From: an uncultured Hyphomicrobiales bacterium
GTDB taxonomy: Bacteria > Pseudomonadota > Alphaproteobacteria > Rhizobiales > Xanthobacteraceae
Assembly (NCBI GenBank): GCA_903839845.1
Contig: CAIMEA010000193.1
Location: forward strand, 1 to 64,000
Reading direction: 5' to 3'
Length of the DNA stretch: 64,000 nt
Part shown: piece after piece, positions 8,346 through 19,368 of the stretch
Layout of the letters: every line of letters starts with the position of its first letter
Numbering within the stretch: the stretch's first letter is position 1
Notes under the pieces: model-generated
Told to the model about the DNA's origin: nothing
Seen by the model: only the letters and a program-made list of their open reading frames with translations
Database searches by the model: none
Position numbers and translations under genes: made by a program

Positions 8346-10103
8346 TCACATTTCGCCGAGCAGTTCCCGCCGCTGCCGTTCCGACGCATCGGAGAACCGC
8401 CGCAAGGTATGGGCTTCGCTGAGCAGTCCGAGAACCTGCCGGCGCTCAACCGAATCGACGACCGCCAGGGCTTCGGCCTCGAATTTGCCAAAGGCGGCGA
8501 TGGCTTCCTGCGCGGTCATTTGCGGCAGCACGACATGAGCGGCGTGGTGCAGGATCTCGCGTAGCGGGGTCACCGAAGGCAATTCCGCGGCATGCGCTTC
8601 GGCGACCAGCACCATGCCGGCATAGCGCCCGTCTTCGTCGACCGCGATCACCTGGTTGGTCGATCCCAACGGAAATGCCTGGCGGAAGGCGGCGACATCG
8701 GCCTCAACCGGCGTCGTGCGCACATCGGCGCGCATCATCTGCGCCACGGTCAGATCCCTGATCCAGCCGACATCGGCGGCGCCGCGGATGGTCTCGCCGC
8801 GCAAATGGAAGCGCCAGGTGGTGAAGGAGTAGCCGAAGAATTCGCGCGTCACCTGCATGGACAGAATAACGGCAATGAGCACGGCGGTGGTCAGCCACAA
8901 ATCGCCGGTGGTTTCCAGCGCGATGAAGGTCATGGTCAAAGGCCCGCCGATGACCGCGACCGACAGCGCGCTCATGCCGATGATGGCATAGGCGTCGGGA
9001 TTGAGCGCTAGCGAGGGCCAAAGCGCGTTCATCCCGGTTGCAAACATCTGGCCGCCCAGCGCGCCGAGCAGCAACGAGGCAAAGAACAAGCCGCCGCGAA
9101 AACCGCTGCCGAGCGAAACGATCGAGGCCAGTGCTTTCAGCGCGAAAATGGTAGCGATGGCGGCGATCGGCAGCTTGAAAATGCCGGTCAGATGCAAGGC
9201 GCCGTGTCCGGACGACATCACCTGTGGCGATACCAGCGCCAGCAAGCCGACCAGAACGCCGCCCAGCATCGGCCGTATGACCGGCCGCACGCGGGCTTTG
9301 GCAAACAGCAACTCGCAGGCGGCGACGCCGCGCATCAGCAGAATACCGAAACCGGCGGCGATGAGGCCCAGTCCGCCGGCGATCAGAATGTCGTGCAAGG
9401 CCAGGGTCGACAGTGTGCCGGTGTCGATGCCCAGCCGGTCGGGCGTGAATAGCTGCGCGGTGAGATAGCCGAGCAACGCCGCCATGCCGACCGGCGCCAG
9501 GCTCGCTACTGCATAGCTGCCGATGATCAATTCGAAGCCGTAAAACGCCCCGCCGAGCGGCGCGCCGAAAGCGCCGGCGATGGCGCCGGCCGCGCCGCAG
9601 CCGACCAGCATGCGCATATCGCCGCGCCGCAGCCGGAACGCCTGGCCGATCTTGGAGGCGATGCCGCTGGCAAGTTGCGTGTAGCCGGCCTCCAGTCCGA
9701 CCGAGGCGCCGACGCCGCTCGACCACACGGTCTGCGCCGCCACGATCAGACTGCCGCGCATCGACATGCGGCCGCCGTGCAGCGCATTGGCCTCGACCGG
9801 ATCGACTTCGCTGCCGCGCCAGCGGGCGATGGTCGTCGTCGCCAGCCCGAGCAGCAGGCCGCCGAGGCTCGGCACCAGCAGCGCGGCGAGCGGATTGAGC
9901 GTCAGTTGACCGGACAGCCGCGCGCCCGGCTCGATGCCGAAGAGTTGCAGGTGCATAAAGGCGACGGCGGCGCCCATGCCGGCGACGACCAGGCCCGCCA
10001 TGGCGCCAGCCAAGGCCGCCAGCACGATGACGCTCGACTCGCGGGCGCGCACAATGGCGCGCAGGCGGTGCGGGACTTCAAAGTTCCGGTTGAACCAGAG
10101 CAT
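8346..10103 (-). CDS. ClC-family chloride transporter with C-terminal CBS domains
   Basis: About 585 residues: a ClC membrane domain with roughly ten or more hydrophobic segments (to about residue 440), then a cytoplasmic tail with a CBS pair. The gating glutamate is kept in SVGLEAGYTQ (normally GREGP) and the proton-side glutamate in FYGFELI. The usual GSGIP and GxFxP filters are altered to GSEVDP and GGLFFAS. The start at MLWFNRNF is chosen because the longer frame, to 10235, adds 44 unlike-membrane residues. It is probably a Cl-/H+ antiporter; anion preference is open. It is opposed to gyrB, with a shared upstream gap. Confidence 0.85.
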   Translation of the reverse strand: MLWFNRNFEVPHRLRAIVRARESSVIVLAALAGAMAGLVVAGMGAAVAFMHLQLFGIEPGARLSGQLTLNPLAALLVPSLGGLLLGLATTTIARWRGSEVDPVEANALHGGRMSMRGSLIVAAQTVWSSGVGASVGLEAGYTQLASGIASKIGQAFRLRRGDMRMLVGCGAAGAIAGAFGAPLGGAFYGFELIIGSYAVASLAPVGMAALLGYLTAQLFTPDRLGIDTGTLSTLALHDILIAGGLGLIAAGFGILLMRGVAACELLFAKARVRPVIRPMLGGVLVGLLALVSPQVMSSGHGALHLTGIFKLPIAAIATIFALKALASIVSLGSGFRGGLFFASLLLGALGGQMFATGMNALWPSLALNPDAYAIIGMSALSVAVIGGPLTMTFIALETTGDLWLTTAVLIAVILSMQVTREFFGYSFTTWRFHLRGETIRGAADVGWIRDLTVAQMMRADVRTTPVEADVAAFRQAFPLGSTNQVIAVDEDGRYAGMVLVAEAHAAELPSVTPLREILHHAAHVVLPQMTAQEAIAAFGKFEAEALAVVDSVERRQVLGLLSEAHTLRRFSDASERQRRELLGEM

Positions 10104-12876
<2,773 letters not shown>

Positions 12877-12888
12877 CGCCGCATCGGC

Positions 12889-13788
12889 TCACGCCGGCTT
12901 GCGGTTCCATATCGGGCTCGGCGCGTTGGGCGCGATGGAGCGCGGATCGCGCGCTGGCCAGCGGCCAGCCTCGACGCGGCCGATGAAGTCCGCGACCACG
13001 GCGTTGAACAGGTCCGGCTCTTCCAGATTGACCACATGCCCGGTTTTGGGAAACATCACCAGGCCCGACGCGGCGATGGCGTTCTTGAGGAACAGGCTCG
13101 ACTCGATGCAGCGCTCGTCCTCGTCGCCGACGACGATCAGCGCCGGGATCGTCAGCTTGCGGATCGCGCCCTCGAATTCCAAGAGCGACGGCCGCGAGCC
13201 CTGAAAGCCGCGCGATGTGTTGGCCGAGCCACGCGCATCGTGCTCGGCGAAACGCGTCAAGAATTCGGCAAAGCCGCGCGGATCCTTGATCTCGAAGGGC
13301 ACGCGGCTCGGACCGCGCCCGTAGGTGTCGGCAACGCGTGTGGAGCCTTCGCTCTCGAACAGATCGGCGACCGCGCGCGAACTCTTGTGATGCTCGGCGA
13401 CGTAATCGCGCTCGAAGCCCGAACCGGTGCCGGCCAGCACCAGCGAGCGGACGCGCGCGGGATGATTGAGCGCGACCTGCAACGCGGTGTAGCCGCCCAT
13501 CGACAGGCCGATCAGATGCGCCTTGTCGATTTTCAGTTGATCGAGCACGGCGACGCAATCGCGCATCACATGGAGATACGAATAGGCATTTGTATCCGAG
13601 GGCACATCGGACGGCGTGTAGCCGCGCGCGGAATAGGTGATGCAACGATGGCGTTTGCCGAATTCGCGCATCTGCGGCTCCCAGCCGCGGTGATCGGACG
13701 CGAATTCATGCACGAACAGGATCGGCGTGCCCTTTCCAGTTTCCTCGTAATAGAGCTTCACGTTGTCGGCTGTCGTTGCGTAAGGCAT
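12889..13788 (-). CDS. Alpha/beta-hydrolase, last gene of Rieske-GS operon
   Basis: A 299-residue alpha/beta hydrolase with the nucleophile elbow GLSMGG (Ser96), an acid in VVGDEDE and the catalytic histidine in TGHVVNLEEP. The layout resembles enol-lactonase (PcaD) and C-C-bond or ester hydrolases of aromatic pathways. The start overlaps the stop of the upstream glutamine-synthetase-like gene by one base (TAATG), so it is translated as part of the same message. It may hydrolyse a ring-opened or conjugated product made by the two upstream enzymes; that is inference from context. Substrate unknown. Confidence 0.85.
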   Translation of the reverse strand: MPYATTADNVKLYYEETGKGTPILFVHEFASDHRGWEPQMREFGKRHRCITYSARGYTPSDVPSDTNAYSYLHVMRDCVAVLDQLKIDKAHLIGLSMGGYTALQVALNHPARVRSLVLAGTGSGFERDYVAEHHKSSRAVADLFESEGSTRVADTYGRGPSRVPFEIKDPRGFAEFLTRFAEHDARGSANTSRGFQGSRPSLLEFEGAIRKLTIPALIVVGDEDERCIESSLFLKNAIAASGLVMFPKTGHVVNLEEPDLFNAVVADFIGRVEAGRWPARDPRSIAPNAPSPIWNRKPA

Positions 13789-15269
13789 TAAAATAAATCC
13801 AGATATTCTTTCTGTTCCCAGGCGGTGACGGCGGTCGGGTCGCCGGTTTCGTCGGCGTCCTTCTGATAGCGCGCGAATTCGGCGTCCTTGATATGCGCAT
13901 AATAGTCGATGAAGGCGCCGCCGAAACCGGCGCGGAAAGCATCATCGCCGCGCAACGCGGTGGTAGCCTCGTTCAGGGATTTCGGCAGCAGCGGCGCTTG
14001 CGTCTCGTAGGGCGTATCGGCGGACGGCCCCGGCTCGCTGCGCTTGGCGATGCCGTCGAGCCCGGCATAAATCTGCGACGCCATGTAGAGATAGGGGTTG
14101 GCGGCCGGCTCGCCGACGCGGTTTTCCAAATGAGTGGCGGCGTCGCCCGGCTGGCCCATCAGGCGCATCATCACGCCGCGATTGTCGCGGCCCCAGATGG
14201 CGCGGTCCGGCGCCAGCGAATACGACCGATAACGCTTGTAGCCGTTGACCGTCGGCGTGGTGAAAGCGGCGGCCGCGCGCGCGTGATTGAGCAAGCCGCC
14301 GAGATAGTAACGGCCAAGCGTGGACAGCCCGTCCGGATCGGCAAAGGCGTTGCGCTGCGACTTCGTCTCGATCAGCGACTGGTGCAGATGCCAGCCACTC
14401 GACACCATATTCGGCAAGGACGGACGGCACATGAAGCTGGCAAGGTAACCGTTGCGGCGTGCGATCTGCTTCACCGCCGAACGAAACAGAATCATCGTGT
14501 CGGCGGCGTCCATGCCGATCTGCGGGCGGAAGGTAAACTCGACCTGGCTCGGACCGATTTCTATTTCGACCGAACGCAGCGGCAGGCCGAGCGCCAGCAG
14601 GCCGCGCCGCAATATCTCGATCGCCGGATCGAGCATGTCGAAACGCGATTCGGTGAGATACTGATAGCCTTGCGTCAGCAGGCTGACCTCGGGCGCTTCC
14701 GGCGGCCAGGTAGCGTCCGTTGGCGTGAGCCGAGGGTTGTCGAGCCTGAACAGGTGGAATTCCACCTCCAGCCCGGCCATGAAATCGAAGCCGGCTTTCC
14801 CCAAAGTTATCAATGCGTTGCGATAGATCGCCCGGGCTGAAAACGGCACGGGTTTGCCGTTAGAGAAGACGATGTCGCACAACACCCAGCCGGTGCTGTT
14901 TGCCCACGGCAAAACGCAAAACGTCGTCGGGTCGGCGACCATGACGAAGTCGGCGCCGCCCTGCATCTCCGCCATGCCGAATCCGCCGCCAGCGGTGAAC
15001 ACCGGAAACACGCTTTTGTGCGAGGTGTCCTTGGCCAGCAACGTCGTCGTCATGGTGACACCATTGCGCAGTGCGCTGGCGACTTCCGACGCCAACAACG
15101 TTTTGCCGCGCAACACGCCGTGCTGATCGGCGAAGGAGAAGCGCACGACTTCGAGTTTGTCGCGCTTCATCGCGCGTTCGATCTCGGCCGCGGCTTTTTC
15201 CTGCGTGGCATTCCATAGATTGTGACGCTCGACAAAACTGGCGGGCGACTTAGGTTTGCGCGGTGGCAT
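13788..15269 (-). CDS. Glutamine synthetase-family ligase (gamma-glutamyl-amine type)
   Basis: A 493-residue member of the GS superfamily with all catalytic landmarks: FADQHG, the metal pair ExE in GLEVEF (168/170), EIGPSQVEF (237, 244), SGWHLHQ (294/296), NGYKRYR and ENRVGEPAANPYL. It lacks the adenylylation-loop context of GlnA and sits between a Rieske oxygenase and a hydrolase, so it is more likely to join glutamate to an amine, as gamma-glutamylputrescine or gamma-glutamylanilide synthases do. The substrate is unknown. It starts 4 bp after the oxygenase stop and overlaps the hydrolase start by one base. Confidence 0.85.
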   Translation of the reverse strand: MPPRKPKSPASFVERHNLWNATQEKAAAEIERAMKRDKLEVVRFSFADQHGVLRGKTLLASEVASALRNGVTMTTTLLAKDTSHKSVFPVFTAGGGFGMAEMQGGADFVMVADPTTFCVLPWANSTGWVLCDIVFSNGKPVPFSARAIYRNALITLGKAGFDFMAGLEVEFHLFRLDNPRLTPTDATWPPEAPEVSLLTQGYQYLTESRFDMLDPAIEILRRGLLALGLPLRSVEIEIGPSQVEFTFRPQIGMDAADTMILFRSAVKQIARRNGYLASFMCRPSLPNMVSSGWHLHQSLIETKSQRNAFADPDGLSTLGRYYLGGLLNHARAAAAFTTPTVNGYKRYRSYSLAPDRAIWGRDNRGVMMRLMGQPGDAATHLENRVGEPAANPYLYMASQIYAGLDGIAKRSEPGPSADTPYETQAPLLPKSLNEATTALRGDDAFRAGFGGAFIDYYAHIKDAEFARYQKDADETGDPTAVTAWEQKEYLDLF

Positions 15270-15272
15270 CGA

Positions 15273-16586
15273 CTATTGCCCGGCCTTCCAACTCATCGCC
15301 ACGCGCTTCTTGGCTTCGGTCGACTGCCAGTAGCCTTGCCAGTCATTGGTCGGGCCGATGCCGTCAATGGCGGCGGGGCCGGTGATGGACGCCGCGCGCG
15401 CCGCATCGACGACGAGGATCGGCGTCTCGCCTTTGCCGGTTTGTTCAATCGACTGCCGCAGCAGCCGGCGATAGGCGGCGATCGCCTTGTCCGAGGTGCC
15501 GAGGTGTTCCTGCGTGCGATCCTGGATAGCGCCCATCGATTCGCAGGCCCACTGGTCGTGCACGTTGATGTCGGCGCCCATGCCGGTATAGGTCTCGTTT
15601 TCCTGCTCGTGCGGATCGAAGCCGTAATCGTTGCTCTTGTTCTTGTTCGGGATGTAGTCGGGCAGTTGATAGAGTTCGAGGCGCTGGTTGCGCATCTGCT
15701 CCTTGTTCACCGGCTCGCCGAACGAGGTGAAGATCGCGTACCAATAATGCCTGGTATCGTCGATCGGCACATGCCACTGCGAGATCGTCATCTCGCGGCT
15801 CATCGGGATCATGAAGGCATTGGGGAACACCAGATTGGTGACGCGCACATGGGTCGAGGCGTCGCTGATCTGGCGCAAGGTCACCAGCCGGAAACCGTAA
15901 TCGGTATCTTCTACCTCGATGCGCGGCCGCGTCACTTCGCGCATGATCTGCGTCATCGGCATGTCCGAGTCGCGCGTCGTGTCGCGAAACATCTTGCCGT
16001 AGGCCTGCGCCGGGTCCTCGTCGTGGAAGAAGCGATGCAGGAACGAGGTGTGCACCGGGTCGATGCCGACCTCGAGCGATTGCAGCCAGTTGCAGTCAAT
16101 CATGCCCTTGAACGCGAAAGTGTGGCTATCGGGGGCGACGAAACAATCGAAATGCGGAAACGCCGGCGGTTCACCGTCACCCAGATAGGCGAACAGGATG
16201 CCGCTCTTCTCGACCACCGGATAGGATTTCTGCTTGATGTTGGCGCAGAGATTGCTGTCGTCGGGCTCGGCCGGCGTTTGCAGGCACTTGCCGTTAACGT
16301 CGAACAGCCAGCCGTGAAAGGCGCAGCGTAGGCCGCCGTCTTCCAGACGGCCGTAAGCGAGATCGGTGCCGCGATGCGGACAGCGCCGGCCGATCAATCC
16401 GTAGCGGCCTTTGTCGTCCTTGAAGATGACGAGATCTTCGCCGAACAGCCGCACCGGCTTGACCGGCCGGTTGCCCGACAATTCATCGACCAAAGCCGCC
16501 GGTTGCCAATAGTGGCGCATGACGCGGCCCGCCGGCGTGCCGGGGCCCGTGCGGGTGATGAGATCGTTCTGCTCTGCGCTCAACAT
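15273..16586 (-). CDS. Rieske [2Fe-2S] non-haem iron oxygenase, phthalate-dioxygenase-like
   Basis: About 437 residues. The N-terminal Rieske domain has CPHRG (Cys69, His71) and CAFHGW (Cys88, His91). The catalytic domain has the mononuclear iron motif DPVHTSFLH (His179, His184). The overall layout resembles single-component-type alpha subunits such as phthalate 4,5-dioxygenase. No ferredoxin, beta subunit or reductase gene is adjacent, so electron partners must come from elsewhere. The start MLSAEQNDLI is chosen over an ATG 78 bp upstream because it matches the family's N-terminus. It is the first gene of a three-gene operon. Confidence 0.88.
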   Translation of the reverse strand: MLSAEQNDLITRTGPGTPAGRVMRHYWQPAALVDELSGNRPVKPVRLFGEDLVIFKDDKGRYGLIGRRCPHRGTDLAYGRLEDGGLRCAFHGWLFDVNGKCLQTPAEPDDSNLCANIKQKSYPVVEKSGILFAYLGDGEPPAFPHFDCFVAPDSHTFAFKGMIDCNWLQSLEVGIDPVHTSFLHRFFHDEDPAQAYGKMFRDTTRDSDMPMTQIMREVTRPRIEVEDTDYGFRLVTLRQISDASTHVRVTNLVFPNAFMIPMSREMTISQWHVPIDDTRHYWYAIFTSFGEPVNKEQMRNQRLELYQLPDYIPNKNKSNDYGFDPHEQENETYTGMGADINVHDQWACESMGAIQDRTQEHLGTSDKAIAAYRRLLRQSIEQTGKGETPILVVDAARAASITGPAAIDGIGPTNDWQGYWQSTEAKKRVAMSWKAGQ

Positions 16587-16669
16587 TGGCGGGCCGTCCC
16601 TGATCGTCCTGTTTTTTTCAATTATAGGATCATTCAGCGCCGATCTGCCATGGCCTCTGCCCAAACGTG

Positions 16670-16699
16670 AAAAAGGCCGGCAATTATGCCGGCCTCTTT
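16670..16699 (-). terminator. Intrinsic terminator after the 16724 gene
   Basis: A 9-bp stem (AGGCCGGCA / TGCCGGCCT) with loop ATTA lies at 16674-16695. Read on the minus strand the hairpin is followed by TTTTT. It lies about 25 bp past the stop of the small gene at 16724-17089. Confidence 0.7.
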
Positions 16700-16723
16700 A
16701 AAAAACGACCTCACAGTGTCGAA

Positions 16724-17089
16724 TTAGCTCATGCGGGCTGCATTGCCCATATCGACGCGGCGGCGCCAGGCCGTCTGGCGCAAGCCGCTGAGGCGGCTGG
16801 CCGCGGTCTTGGCTTCGGCGCGGCTGGTTGCGGCGCAGGTGCGGTATTCCAGATCGTTGACCTGCGACACCAAAGGCTGCTTGCCGAACAGGCGCTGCAG
16901 CGGGCTGATGCCGCCATTGACCTTCAGATCGCTGATGGCGTTTGCGACATTGCCGGCATGGCCGAAGGCGACGACGCGGCCGGTCAACGTGTGACGCACT
17001 TCATAAACGCCAGGACCGATCGGCGCTTCGACATGGCCGCCGTCATGCGCGTCCGGATACCGTTTCCAGTTGCTCCAAGTCTGTACCAT
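16724..17089 (-). CDS. Small conserved-looking protein, weakly GIY-YIG-like
   Basis: A 121-residue protein from MVQTWSNWKRYPD; longer starts exist, but this one has AAAGGGA upstream. The middle, IGPGVYEVRHTLTGRVVAFGHAGNVANAI, resembles the first strands of a GIY-YIG fold (GVY then FGHAGN in place of YVGxSxN), and YRTCAATSRAEAK follows. The catalytic Arg and Glu are not obvious, so nuclease activity is doubtful. About 115 bp upstream on its strand is a Crp-type palindrome (17204-17219) with a matching -10. Likely an independently regulated single gene. Confidence 0.6.
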   Translation of the reverse strand: MVQTWSNWKRYPDAHDGGHVEAPIGPGVYEVRHTLTGRVVAFGHAGNVANAISDLKVNGGISPLQRLFGKQPLVSQVNDLEYRTCAATSRAEAKTAASRLSGLRQTAWRRRVDMGNAARMS

Positions 17090-17203
17090 TTGAAGAAAAA
17101 TCCCTTTAACCCGCGAATAATCGCAACCTTGAACGCGAGAACTAATCATTGGTTCCGCGACGTCAACCTCGATCTGTTGATAATTCATCGCGCACGGCCA
17201 CGA

Positions 17204-17219
17204 AGTGACGCGCGTCACA
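17204..17219 (-). promoter_or_regulatory. Crp-type operator upstream of 16724 gene
   Basis: AGTGA-CGCGCG-TCACA, one base off TGTGA-N6-TCACA. A -10-like TATCAA on the minus strand (17182-17177) begins 29.5 bp from the palindrome centre, the same offset seen at the two sites near 47.2 and 47.65 kb. This predicts class II activation with a start near 17170. Confidence 0.5.
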
Positions 17220-17300
17220 GTTCACAAGGTCTTGAATTGCGGCGGAATACTGGCGAAGGCCGGCATTACCGGCATTGCCGGTATGATGAGGCCACAGCGA

Positions 17301-18152
17301 CTACCGGCCCGGCAGCACCAGAACTTTCGGCTTAGATGGCAATGTGGCTTTCGAAATCAGCGTCGACGGTATTTCCGCGAACTCGACATCCCACTCCTGA
17401 CGCACCCGCTGGAGAAATCTCTCCAGCGTATAGGTGCTGAAATAGTGCATCGGAATCATCAGCGGCGCTTTCAGCGCGTGCAGCACCTCGACCATGCCGT
17501 CGAGATCGAGCGTCGCGCCGCCATCAACCGGCACCATCACCACGTCGATGCGGCCGATCTCGGCCAGCTGTTGCGGTGTGAGCGTGTGATGCAGATGGCC
17601 GAGATGCGCGACGCACAGGTTGGCCATCTCGAAAACGAAAATCGAATTGCCGTGAAATTCGGTGTCGCCGCCCCAGGTGCGGATATTGGTTGGCACGTTG
17701 CGTACGCGCACGTCCTTGTATTGCACATCGATGCGCGCCGGCTTCTCGTCGCCGGCCCAGCCGCGCAACACATGCTTGATGCCCGGGTCGGGCCGGTCGG
17801 TGTAATGGCTGGAATGCGCGTGGTTCATCGTGACGATGTCGGGCAGAATCGATGGCCTGACATAGTCGTTATAGTCGGTGGCGACGCGCACCAGTTGCGG
17901 GCTCTCGAGCAGGAAGGTCGAGTGACCGGCATAGGTGATGCGGACCTGGTCGGCATTGAGCGCGACATGTTTGAACAGCGGCGAGCGCGTGGCGACGAGC
18001 CCGGGACAACTGTCGACCGCGTCGGGCCGCGCCGCCTTCGGCGCCGCGCCCTGGGCGAAGCCTTGCGCATTCGCGTGCGCCGACGCCGCCAAAAACAGGC
18101 AGCCCGCCACGATTTTCAGGAACGCGCCGCGCATGTTGGACACCCGCATCAT
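17301..18152 (-). CDS. Exported metallo-beta-lactamase-fold protein (UlaG/UPF0173-like)
   Basis: A 283-residue protein with an N-terminal signal peptide ending near AHANAQ, so probably periplasmic. The MBL fold is indicated by ITYAGHSTFLLES, MNHAHSSHYTD in the place of the HxHxDH metal motif, VAHLGHLHH, and MIPMHYFS near the end. The motif has Ser where the family normally has Asp, so the second metal site may be altered. Substrate unknown. An in-frame start 15 bp further in (MRGAFLKIV) is also possible. Confidence 0.75.
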   Translation of the reverse strand: MMRVSNMRGAFLKIVAGCLFLAASAHANAQGFAQGAAPKAARPDAVDSCPGLVATRSPLFKHVALNADQVRITYAGHSTFLLESPQLVRVATDYNDYVRPSILPDIVTMNHAHSSHYTDRPDPGIKHVLRGWAGDEKPARIDVQYKDVRVRNVPTNIRTWGGDTEFHGNSIFVFEMANLCVAHLGHLHHTLTPQQLAEIGRIDVVMVPVDGGATLDLDGMVEVLHALKAPLMIPMHYFSTYTLERFLQRVRQEWDVEFAEIPSTLISKATLPSKPKVLVLPGR

Positions 18153-18241
18153 TCCGGCCCGCGTAAATCTGGCACGGATCGGAGGAGGCCGCTATGGGCT
18201 CACGTGGTTATGATTTGGCTGCGATGCCGCAGCCTCAATAT

Positions 18242-18331
18242 CGTCATGCCCGGCCTTGTGCCGGGCATCCACGTCTTGCTTCTTTGTTTTGTAGAAAGGC
18301 GTGGATAGCCGGGACAAGCCCGGCCATGACG
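18242..18331. repeat. Palindromic intergenic repeat, family A copy 1
   Basis: CGTCATGCCCGGCCTTGTGC at one end and GGACAAGCCCGGCCATGACG at the other, each arm itself a short hairpin, with CCACGTC...GCGTGG inside. The same 90-bp unit recurs at 33821, 41664, 46091 and 58601. Confidence 0.8.
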
Positions 18332-18334
18332 CGG

Positions 18335-19279
18335 TTATTCGAAATATCGGCGGTCGCGCATCGAGACGATGATGCCTTTCGGCGTCGTCACCACCCAGCG
18401 GCCGTCCTGCCGCTTGACCGATTCGACCGGGCCGAGGCCGGGCAGCGGCGCGCCGGGGACGATCTGATAAATGTCGCCGTTGCTTTCCACATAGATGTAA
18501 CCGCCGCGCGAGTCGCGGATCGACCAGCCCGGAACCACCGTCAGGCGGGCCGGCTGCTGGCTTTCCGCCGGCGCAATGCGTGGCGCCGGGCGCGGCTGCG
18601 GCAGAGGCGTTGCGATCATGACCGTCTGTGGCGCGGAAATTGACCCGGTGATTTCGGCGCTGTCTTTCATAACGTCGGTCTTGCTGCCGATCCGGGTGTC
18701 GAGCTTGGTATCGATTTTGGCGTCAAGCTTGGCCACCTGGGCGTGGGCGAATTTATTGGCGTCGTCGAGGCTCGCTTTCAGCGTGCCGATTTCCTTAGTC
18801 AAACGAGCGACCGTTTGCTGCATCGCCTTGCTGTCGTCATGCGCCGTGACAGCGACCGGCGGCGTCGAAAAGCCGCCGCTGGCCAGTGTGCCGACGATGC
18901 CGCCGAGAACAGCGGCAACGGCGACCGAGGCGGCGAGCAAGGCATAGCGCTTGTGGCGCGGCCGCAGCGCGATGCGCGGCAGGTTCAAATACAAAGCGCC
19001 ATCGTGCGGCGTGCTGATTTTTTCATCGACCGGTGCCGGCGCCTCGACGGCCAGTTCCGGGATCGGCTTCGCCGCCGGCTCCAGGTCGCTATCGCCGGTT
19101 TTGACCAGATCGGCCGGCGAGATCGACGGCGAGTCGACGTTGGGAAGATCGGCTTTCGCCGCCGCGCTTGCCGGCGTCGCCGACGCGGCAGGAGCGGGAA
19201 TCGCGGAAATTTCCGGCGTCACCGTCGGTTCGGGGGTCGCACTGCTGCCGATTGCTTCGGTGTCTTTGCGCTTGGCCAT
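18335..19279 (-). CDS. Membrane-anchored hypothetical protein with conserved C-terminal module
   Basis: About 314 residues from MAKRKDTEAIG; an ATG 54 bp further upstream is less likely. An Ala/Pro-rich cytoplasmic N-terminus is followed by one membrane segment (about residues 112-134), a region with coiled-coil character (QTVARLTKEIGTLKASL, KLDAKIDTKLD), a Pro-rich linker and a compact C-terminal module containing GWSIRDSRGGYIYVE and RQDGRWVVTTPKGIIV. The orientation suggests that the module is periplasmic. No known function. Three GGTWACC heptamers lie in its upstream region. Confidence 0.65.
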   Translation of the reverse strand: MAKRKDTEAIGSSATPEPTVTPEISAIPAPAASATPASAAAKADLPNVDSPSISPADLVKTGDSDLEPAAKPIPELAVEAPAPVDEKISTPHDGALYLNLPRIALRPRHKRYALLAASVAVAAVLGGIVGTLASGGFSTPPVAVTAHDDSKAMQQTVARLTKEIGTLKASLDDANKFAHAQVAKLDAKIDTKLDTRIGSKTDVMKDSAEITGSISAPQTVMIATPLPQPRPAPRIAPAESQQPARLTVVPGWSIRDSRGGYIYVESNGDIYQIVPGAPLPGLGPVESVKRQDGRWVVTTPKGIIVSMRDRRYFE

Positions 19280-19307
19280 GACCGTGCTCCGAAAGGATTT
19301 GTTCACC

Positions 19308-19343
19308 AATCGGTAACCACGTTCGGTTACCAATTGGTTACCA
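19308..19343 (-). promoter_or_regulatory. Three GGTWACC palindromic heptamers, possible operator
   Basis: GGTAACC once and GGTTACC twice, the last two arranged as GGTTACCAATTGGTTACC, lie in the 90-bp gap upstream of the 18335-19279 gene. The symmetry and spacing suggest a dimeric regulator; none is identified. Confidence 0.35.
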
Positions 19344-19368
19344 TATCCTTAGGGAACTTACGGCGGCC

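Noticed and set aside
9001..9468. Plus-strand ORFs within the ClC gene
   Set aside because: Shadows of a membrane-protein gene with strong frame-specific hydrophobicity on the minus strand.
18335..18643. Plus-strand ORF near 18194-18643
   Set aside because: Begins in a repeat and is antisense to the membrane-anchored protein gene.
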